64,000 nucleotides of DNA, taken from Lamellibrachia columna (Eukaryota; Annelida; Polychaeta; Sabellida; Siboglinidae). This document shows positions 57,160 to 64,000 of this stretch, one piece after another; positions within the stretch are counted from its first letter, which is position 1; each line of letters starts with the position of its first letter. The DNA is taken from positions 39,421,591 through 39,485,590 of the forward strand of contig OY759263.1 of assembly GCA_963662155.1 (NCBI GenBank), given 5' to 3'. The translations under genes were made by a program, and so were the position numbers. A model generated the notes under the pieces. The model searched no databases. It saw only the letters and a list, made by a program, of their open reading frames with translations, and was not told the origin of the DNA.

Positions 57160-58190
57160 AAAGCCCAAAAAGAGTTGGGTGGTCACATGCACATTTTTTA
57201 ATATCTGACATAGTAACAGCTATGTCACCAACAAAATTATCAAAATACTGTACTCAGATCCTAATCAGGCATAACACAAGATTTGTTTACTATTTAAATG
57301 TAAAACTTGCAAGAATATTGCAATTTGATATGTTCAAATTATATAATGCATAATATGTCAAACTCGTACAACAAAAATGGTAAAATAAATTATTTTATGT
57401 AATTTATTAAGTATTCAATATTTGACCCAGAAGAAGTAATGTCACTTTAATAAAACTTGGATAAAATGTTCCTTAATTATTTATCTCTACAAAAAGGCAA
57501 AACAAGTTGGGGGTCCAGAGCAAATTTGTTTAATAGCTGACGTAGTAACAGCTAGGTCACTAACAAAATTAGCAAAAAAACTGCTCTGGTCATAATCAGT
57601 CATGACACGAGATTTATTTACTATTCAAATATAAAACTTGCTGGAATATTGCAATTTGATATACTGATATTATATAAAGCATAACATGTCAGATATGCAT
57701 ACGAAATAGTAAAATTAATTATTCTATGTAATTTATTAAGTCACATAAAACCTATCAATTTCGATAATATTTATTCAATATTTGACCCACAAGTAGTAAT
57801 ATCACTTCAGTGAAATTTGCAGAATTGTTGATTTATTATTTTTCTCTGTAAAAAGAAAAAAAGTTGGGGGGTTCCATGCAAAAAATAGCAACATTTGGCC
57901 ACACTGAGCAATGGTATTTCAGCAAAAGTTGACCAAATGTTAATTTATTATTTATTTCTATATACTCTTCAAGTACCAGGCAAAATTTGAGGTTTTGCTA
58001 TCTTGAAAGCACCACCCTAACCAAAAGTTCTTGTAAAATGCCATATTATGGTAATATTGTTATCAAAACCTAAATTTGACCCACAAGGAGTAATGTTGTT
58101 TTAGTAAAAGTTGGCCAAAATGTTCATTTACTGTTCATCTCTACACATAGAAAAAATCTTGAAGTGTCGGACAGAAATTGAGTTTTGTCT
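57160..58190. repeat. Diverged tandem triplication of about 330 bp
   Basis: Three diverged copies (about 57160-57485, 57490-57845, 57850-58190) share AGTTGGGxGGTC-type starts, TGACxTAGTAACAGCTA, AAACTTGC.xGAATATTGCAA, and ATATTTGACCCA near the end. Confidence 0.65.
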
Positions 58191-58856
58191 ATCTTGAAAG
58201 CAAGCTCCGAAACACTTTTTTTTAACAATTCCACAACTGAAGTTATCCCTCTTATCTTCGAGAGGTGCCACATGTATAATGTTTTATCTATAATGGTTTT
58301 GTTTCTTATTAACATTCTTTTACCAGTAAATATATCATTTGAGTTTATTATTATTTGGCATTATGAACATAGTTTCAATCAACAATATGACTTTTGTGGT
58401 GATTTAATCATTGTCGTAACAATGATGCTCAGACCGATGTGCAGATCGCTTGATTTCAGGGTAGTCGGCTACCTTAAAATCATACTTGTCTTGCATTGGT
58501 ATGACCAATGCCTGCACTGGCTTCGTTTCAGTAGTTCCAATTAACTATTTTTAGGGAGAACCATGAAAGCTCTATCAAGCTAAAATTAAAGACTCTTAAA
58601 GATAGCTATACTTCCTTTAATATGAATTTAACAGTAACAACCTACATGCTGAGAAATGTTACTGTGTGAAGCCAATGGTTGTAGAGATGACTGGAAATGA
58701 TTCAATAGTTTCATAACAGCACATTAATTATACTCTTCACTCATTATCCTCTTTATTTACTTTTTTAAATGCTCTGTTTAATAATCATTGTTGTAAAGAG
58801 TTACAATAAACTATTTCATTTTGTTTGACTTGTGTGAAAAGACTGTTTCTACCTAC
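58191..58856. other. Intron, no exon seen
   Basis: Open frame 58185-58544 is AT-rich and hydrophobic without homology that I recognise. Confidence 0.4.
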
Positions 58857-58970
58857 TTGTCTCACATCTGTCTCCTGTTGTGTCCGGTGGACACCGACAC
58901 CTGATCCCCAGTGTGGTGTTACTACATGTCCCACCACGCAGGCACGTGTCAGTTGCGCAGAGAAAAATCT
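58857..58970 (-). CDS. EGF-like exon (fourth visible)
   Basis: 114 nt between a TTGTAG acceptor and a GTAGGT donor, phase 1 to 1. One EGF-like module: CATDTCLRGGTCSNT, then GIRCRCPPDTTGDRC, six Cys in the canonical order. It is the same size as two of the upstream EGF exons. Confidence 0.75.
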
Positions 58971-59132
58971 CTACAACAGTGCAAACGCTTAGAAACAGTG
59001 AGTCAGTCAAACTTGTAAAAGGGCATGTACAGTGATTTTCATTGGTTATAATGATACGGAGCTAGCCGGGGTTTCGTATAATTAAAATGCCTCAATTCTC
59101 TTAATTTTTTTATCTCACATTACTAAATTAAT

Positions 59133-59300
59133 AGCGTTATACACCATGGTTTAATCTTTATTGCTGTAGTATAGTGCTATACACCATGTTTTAATCTTTA
59201 TTGCTGTAGCATAGTGCTATACATTATGGTTTAAACTTTATTGCTGTAGTATAGAGTTATACACCATGGTTTAATCTTTATTGCTGTAGTATAGTTATGG
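59133..59300. repeat. Tandem repeat, about 3-4 units
   Basis: Units with TATACACCATGGTTTAATCT followed by TTATTGCTGTAGTATAG; intronic. Confidence 0.85.
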
Positions 59301-60249
59301 TCAGAAAGTGTATGAAATGGGACTTTGACAGACCAATATTCATTAAAAAAACTTGATATTTCACCTTCAAATGTGAACATTTATTGGTAAAATGATATCT
59401 ATTACTTCATATTGCCAAATTGTGTATTTAAAAAAATATTAAAAGCAGCAGCAAGTTTTGTATGAATAATATATTTAACCAATTGAGATGCTGTAAATGC
59501 TAATAAATTCAGTGTCATATTGGCCCATAAAACAGTCATTCAGTTAACTACCAGTAATGAAAATGTTATACATTCCTTTAACCATGTTTAAAATAGCAAC
59601 CAGGTATTAAAAAACTTAAAATTACTACGCTGTAACATAAACAGTTAATTTTTTTATGTTACATAATATTTACAATATTTACATGACCTACATATGTTCT
59701 CCAAAGATCCCTAAAAAATTTTATGGCATATGTGAAGGGTTTTAGGGAAAACGGGATAAACATAAAGTCAGGCAACATTTCTGAATGGGTGAAATTTCAT
59801 ATTTGGAATCTACAAAAAATTATAAGATTTCAGCTACTGTATGCTTTGATGTTGTATTCTTAAGATATTTCAATATCACGCACAAGTTTCCATTTATATT
59901 CTAAGGATGAAATAAACAAATTAGTTTTTCTCAAAAACAAAAAACAGATTTATTGTGTTTTGCCCTGAAGCCCTTCATGTACGGAAGCTGTCTGTGGAAC
60001 CCTGGTTATACATGTAATTAGTTCATACCTTCACTGTTTCAGTTATTAAACAAACCCTGGATCTGTTTTCTTTCGCATATACTTGTACAAATTCGTCTAT
60101 TAAAAAATTTCTTACACCAATAAGAAAAAACTTGTTAACACACCGAGTTCAAAATCTAAAATCAACTAAACTATATAGCATTTGTTGTGGCACTAATTAT
60201 GGTGTTAGACATCAAGATAAATGTAGACATGTCGAGTGTATTTACTTGC

Positions 60250-60357
60250 CTGTTTCACAGCGTTGTCCATAGAAACCTGCTGGACAGTCACACCAGAAGC
60301 CATACGTGGTATTACTGCATGTCCCGCCGTTCTCACAAGGTTCTGCAGAGCAGGACT
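60250..60357 (-). CDS. EGF-like exon (third visible), GC donor
   Basis: 108 nt, phase 1 to 1. The acceptor is TGCCACAG. The donor is GCAAGT, so the intron appears to be of GC-AG type: GT would fall only at a position that breaks the phase. Module: [16 protein letters not shown], then [15 protein letters not shown], a complete six-Cys EGF domain. Confidence 0.72.
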
Positions 60358-60604
60358 CTGTGGCACAAGTTAATCTTTCGTATTACTATTTCCTGCTCAG
60401 TTTAACCAAGATCAAGGATCTCCTTGAAACACAAGTTTATCTAAGACCAGACCCTTCCTCAGAGTTTGAAAAGGGAGGTTTGGAGGTACACAATCAGCTG
60501 GGGATTTCTGGGATGATTTCTGAGAAATGTTACAGTTTAAACAAATTCTCTCAAAAAGGGGGGGGTATGTTTGAACCCCATTAAACCCCCTGAGAATGGG
60601 AATG

Positions 60605-60870
60605 AAGTTTAACTAAGACCAATGAGCTCCTACAAACTCACATATAGCTGCCATGTTTAACAAAAACCAAAGAGCTCCTGCAAATTCACATTTAACTCTC
60701 AAGTTTAACTAAGACCAAGGAGCTCCTACAAACCCACATTTACCTCTCATTTTTAACTAACACCAAGGAGCTTCTACAAACCCACATTTAAGTAAGACCA
60801 AGGAGCTCTTTTAAACCCACATTTACCTCTCATGTTTAACTAAGACCAAGGAGTTCCTACAATCTCACAC
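60605..60870. repeat. Tandem repeat of about 55 bp, five diverged units
   Basis: Units built on TTTAACTAAGACCAAGGAGC, TCCTACAAACCCACATTTA and CCTCTCATG; intronic. Confidence 0.8.
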
Positions 60871-61174
60871 TCAACTATAAATGTTTCTTCAAATGTGATT
60901 GTGGGTTCTAGTACCTAATGGGTGTCAATAAAACAACTCTCAGCACTCCAGGAAGGTTTACCATAATATATAAATAATGATAAGAAAAACCAATCTCGTC
61001 CATTTAACCTTTTTATTTCCATTTTGCCTGACTGTTTTCATTTAGTTATCATGACATAGTTTAAAGTCACTGACTTTACTTAATCACTATACTTAAATTA
61101 CTGAATGTAAGTAATTCTATTGAATGTGAATGAAATAATGGTGACAACAGATAATTACTGGTGCAATAACTTAC

Positions 61175-61288
61175 CAATGTTACACCTGTCACCAAGGTAG
61201 CCTGGTGGGCAGGTACACAGTACGCCTGTAGTCGTGTTGGTACAGGTACCGCCATTCTCACATGTGTCTTTGTGACATTTATCAGTTT
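61175..61288 (-). CDS. EGF-like exon (second visible)
   Basis: 114 nt between an ATTTTAG acceptor and a GTAAGT donor, phase 1 to 1. Module: DKCHKDTCENGGTCTNT, then GVLCTCPPGYLGDRC, a canonical six-Cys EGF domain. Confidence 0.78.
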
Positions 61289-61619
61289 CTAAAATATAAC
61301 AGCAGTTCTAATTGTGGTGTGATTACTTTGATGTTATCCACAACGTCTGTCTGTCATGGTAGCTGCACTTTCTGATATATTTTCAGCAATGAATTATAGT
61401 GCAATTGAATGAAGTGCATAACTAGTTCCATTATGTTTTCTATCATAAAAGTCATGGTTGTTTCCTGGATACTTATAGATAGCACATATACAGATTACAG
61501 GTCATTTAGCCGCTTACGCTTCATTTAGCTGCGATAGTATCAACTACGACATGCTAGCTCTAGTGATTACTCATAGTTGATAAAGATTGGAATGTGTAAA
61601 AATTATGTCTGATTATTAC

Positions 61620-61733
61620 CAATTTTACATCTCCTCCCAGTGAAGCCAAATGGACAAGTGCACTTGAATCCAGTCTGAGTGTCCGCACATTTGCCCTTGT
61701 TGCTACAGGTGCTGCCGCCACAGACTTCTGGCA
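61620..61733 (-). CDS. EGF-like exon (first visible)
   Basis: 114 nt between a TGTTGCAG acceptor and a GTAATA donor, phase 1 to 1. Module: VCGGSTCSNKGKCADT, then GFKCTCPFGFTGRRC, six Cys. Upstream exons, including any signal peptide, would lie beyond the window or further to the right; none was seen to 64000. Confidence 0.76.
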
Positions 61734-62850
61734 CTGCAACAGTTGTCTGACGTAATTTGTTGACAGATTTCTTTACATACAACAAAACATTAAAAGTACA
61801 CACATTATTAATTTTATGATTATGTAACTACATTCTAAATGTATATATTAATCAATGAAATAAATACAAAAAAGAAAGAAAACATGATGATTCCTATGCC
61901 ATTCAAAAATGGAAATGATAATATGCTCAATAAAGCTTAATAAAGACTTTTTAAGTTTTAATTCAAGCCATATTTCAGGTTCAGTGCACTTTAAGAAACC
62001 TTTTTTGCTCAAATATCAACTAAACATATTTCCTAAAAGTGAAACAAATGTTATAAAGTTATATAAGAGTTACTAAAACATAACCATATGCAACTACAAT
62101 TAAGAATATCACACCAGTGGTTTACCAGGAAAACTTTGTTGAACACACATCATCTTAATTTCATGGGCTGTGCCACACTGTTAGATAACACTACATCACG
62201 AGTGCTAAAGTCTAGCAAAATTTGCTTGCCAAATTGTATACACCTATTCCTATACTTGACAACAGGATATGGCCATGCTACTTGCATCCCAACTCAACTT
62301 ATGTAAGATATTTTGGCCTTTGCTTACTAAACAAGTGCTCTTTCTGACGAAATAGCACATTTGTTTGAGACTTTGCATTGGTTCTGTGTATGCCGGCCTC
62401 ACTTAATACGTCATGCGTAATCTAGGTTATCGATTTTCATAGAACTGCACATGCACTTATCAGTAACCCTGGTTAACATGTCAGCCTTCAGTCAATCGGA
62501 GAAATTACCAGAATCTTCCCCTTTTAGAACACATTCTGAATAAACCACTGGAGTGATGTTCTTGATTTCAGTTGCACATAGTTAGTTTTTATTTTCTCTT
62601 TTAGGTACATAGCCCCAAAACCATGACTTTTGTTTCCCTTTAATATGAATATATGGGTTGTCCAATAATGTATGGAGTACTCCAATAATATATGGTTTCA
62701 ACAATATCAGTTTGTTGTAGGGCAGTACATAACAGTAAAATTAACAATTGTTTTAGCAAATGTAAACTGCATGGCCCTGTTCAGAGGCCTGTTGCTGGGA
62801 GACGAATTTCATTACACACAAACACCTCCTACAGGCCACTAAATAATAAT
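61734..62850. other. No gene seen
   Basis: AT-rich, presumably intron or upstream sequence of the EGF gene. The open frames at 62088-62306 and 62692-62904 lack domains. Confidence 0.4.
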
Positions 62851-62854
62851 TCTG

Positions 62855-63745
62855 TCCAGACTGAACATTGTAGCAACAGTCACTCAGTTCTGCTACATTT
62901 GTAATAAAAGTCACAACAGTCACTCAGTTCTGCTGCAACTGTAGCAACAGTCACTCAGTTCTGCTGTAGTTGTAGCAACAGTCACTCAGTTCTGTTGCAT
63001 TTGTAGCAACAGTCACTCAGTTCTGTTGCATTTGTAGCAACAGTCACTCAGTGCTGCTGCTTTTGTAGCAACAGTCACTCAGTTCCGCTGCTTTTGTAAC
63101 AACAGTCACTCAGTTCTGCTGCTTTTGTACCAACAATCACTAAATTCTGCTGCATTTGTAGCAACAGTCACTCAGTTCTGCTGCAGTTGTAGCAACAGCC
63201 ACTCAGTTCTGCTGCATTTGTAACAGCAGTCACTCAGTTCTGCTGCATTTGTAGCAACAGTCACTCAGTTCTGCTGCTTTTGTAGCAACAGTCACTCAGT
63301 GCTGCTGCTTTTGTAGCAACAGTCACTCAGTTCTGCTTCTTTTGTAACAGCAGTCACTCAGTTCTGCTGCATTTGTAGCAACAGTCACTCAGTGCTGCTG
63401 CTTTTGTAGCAACAGTCACTCAGTTCTGCTGCATTTGTAGCAACAGTCACTCAGTGCTGCTGCATTTGTAGCAACAGTCACTCAGTTCTGCTGCAGTTGT
63501 AGCAACAGCCACTCAGTTCTGCTGCATTTGTAACAGCAGTCACTCAGTTCTGCTGCATTTGTAGCAACAGTCACTCAGTGCTGCTGCTTTTGTAGCAACA
63601 GTCACTCAGTTCTGCTGCTTTTGTAGCAACAGTCACTCAGTTCTGCTGCTTTTGTAGCAACAGTCACTCAGTGCTGCTGCTTTTGTAGCAACAGTCACTC
63701 AGTTCTGCTGCACTTGCAGCAACAGTCACTCAGTTCTGTTGCAGG
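62855..63745. repeat. 31-bp minisatellite, about 29 copies
   Basis: Unit TAGCAACAGTCACTCAGTTC followed by TGCTGCATTTG, with variants CTTTTG and CAGTTG and strict 31-bp spacing. Some copies carry TAACAGCAG instead of TAGCAACAG, and these recur at a longer period. Confidence 0.95.
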
Positions 63746-64000
63746 TTTCACTTCTACTTGGCTCATACCAAGTAAACCAGTAGCCAGGATACACATGTTG
63801 TAATCAGCTGTACATACACAATGTTATGGTCACCCAATATATCTGTTTCTTGATTAAATTAAATTAGTGATATGTGTGTGTGTCACTCTAACAAAATGTA
63901 AAATCAGCCTATGTGTGATCATACAGCCCAGAAATAATCCCTTAAACGTAGAAAGTGTTATCATTTTTATTATAAAATTGTATTGTGTAAGCTATTTTGC
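63746..64000. other. No gene seen to the window end
   Basis: AT-rich sequence without recognisable features. Confidence 0.4.

Overview
The window looks like an animal nuclear genome, probably an aquatic invertebrate. Host genes are intron-split and encode extracellular modules: a von Willebrand factor D-type (VWD) gene on the plus strand, and an EGF-repeat gene ending in a chitin-binding module on the minus strand. Their exons have phase-matched, mostly GT-AG boundaries. Most of the rest is transposable elements and satellites. I cannot name the species. No rRNA, tRNA, CRISPR array or bacterial-type operon was seen.

Layout. 1-8.4 kb: a minus-strand exon fragment at the edge, LINE remnants (RT fragment 2088-3335), one copy of a TIR family containing TTGAGCCA, and a TIR-bounded element filled by a TA microsatellite. 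8,415-21,416: a 13.0-kb Polinton/Maverick with every gene on the minus strand (PolB, packaging ATPase, small virion-like proteins, integrase, membrane protein, penton-like protein, major capsid protein). Six of its nine genes are broken; integrase, membrane protein and penton-like protein remain open. 21.9-28.2 kb: a TIR element with TA target duplication, split by a young Ty3/gypsy retrotransposon (two 173-bp LTRs with 2 mismatches). 28,520-38,533: a gene-free 10.0-kb element with a perfect 6-bp target duplication. Its ends match the Polinton ends, and its two arms are inverted copies about 3.5 kb long, built of satellites. 41.1-47.9 kb: an intact-looking LINE and a decayed RTE-like LINE. 49,226-51,674: a third TIR element with TA duplication. 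53-55 kb: three LINE 3' fragments. 55.4-61.7 kb: the EGF/chitin-binding gene. 57-63.7 kb also holds several tandem repeats.

How the parts relate. Five predicted VWD-gene exons (21,490; 28,251; 39,008; 40,043; 44,416) join in phase. The gypsy element, the 10-kb foldback and a LINE lie in its introns, and the Polinton ends 73 bp before the first visible exon. The foldback has no genes but carries Polinton-type termini and a Polinton-length duplication. The simplest reading is a non-autonomous Polinton derivative inserted by a Polinton integrase; the neighbouring Polinton still has an open integrase frame. Both elements carry repeated GCGCCCCCTGGCG blocks resembling the animal CTCF site and TTAGGG-like stretches near their ends.

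Limits: everything here was read by eye. Family names rest on recognised motifs and architecture, not on a database search.
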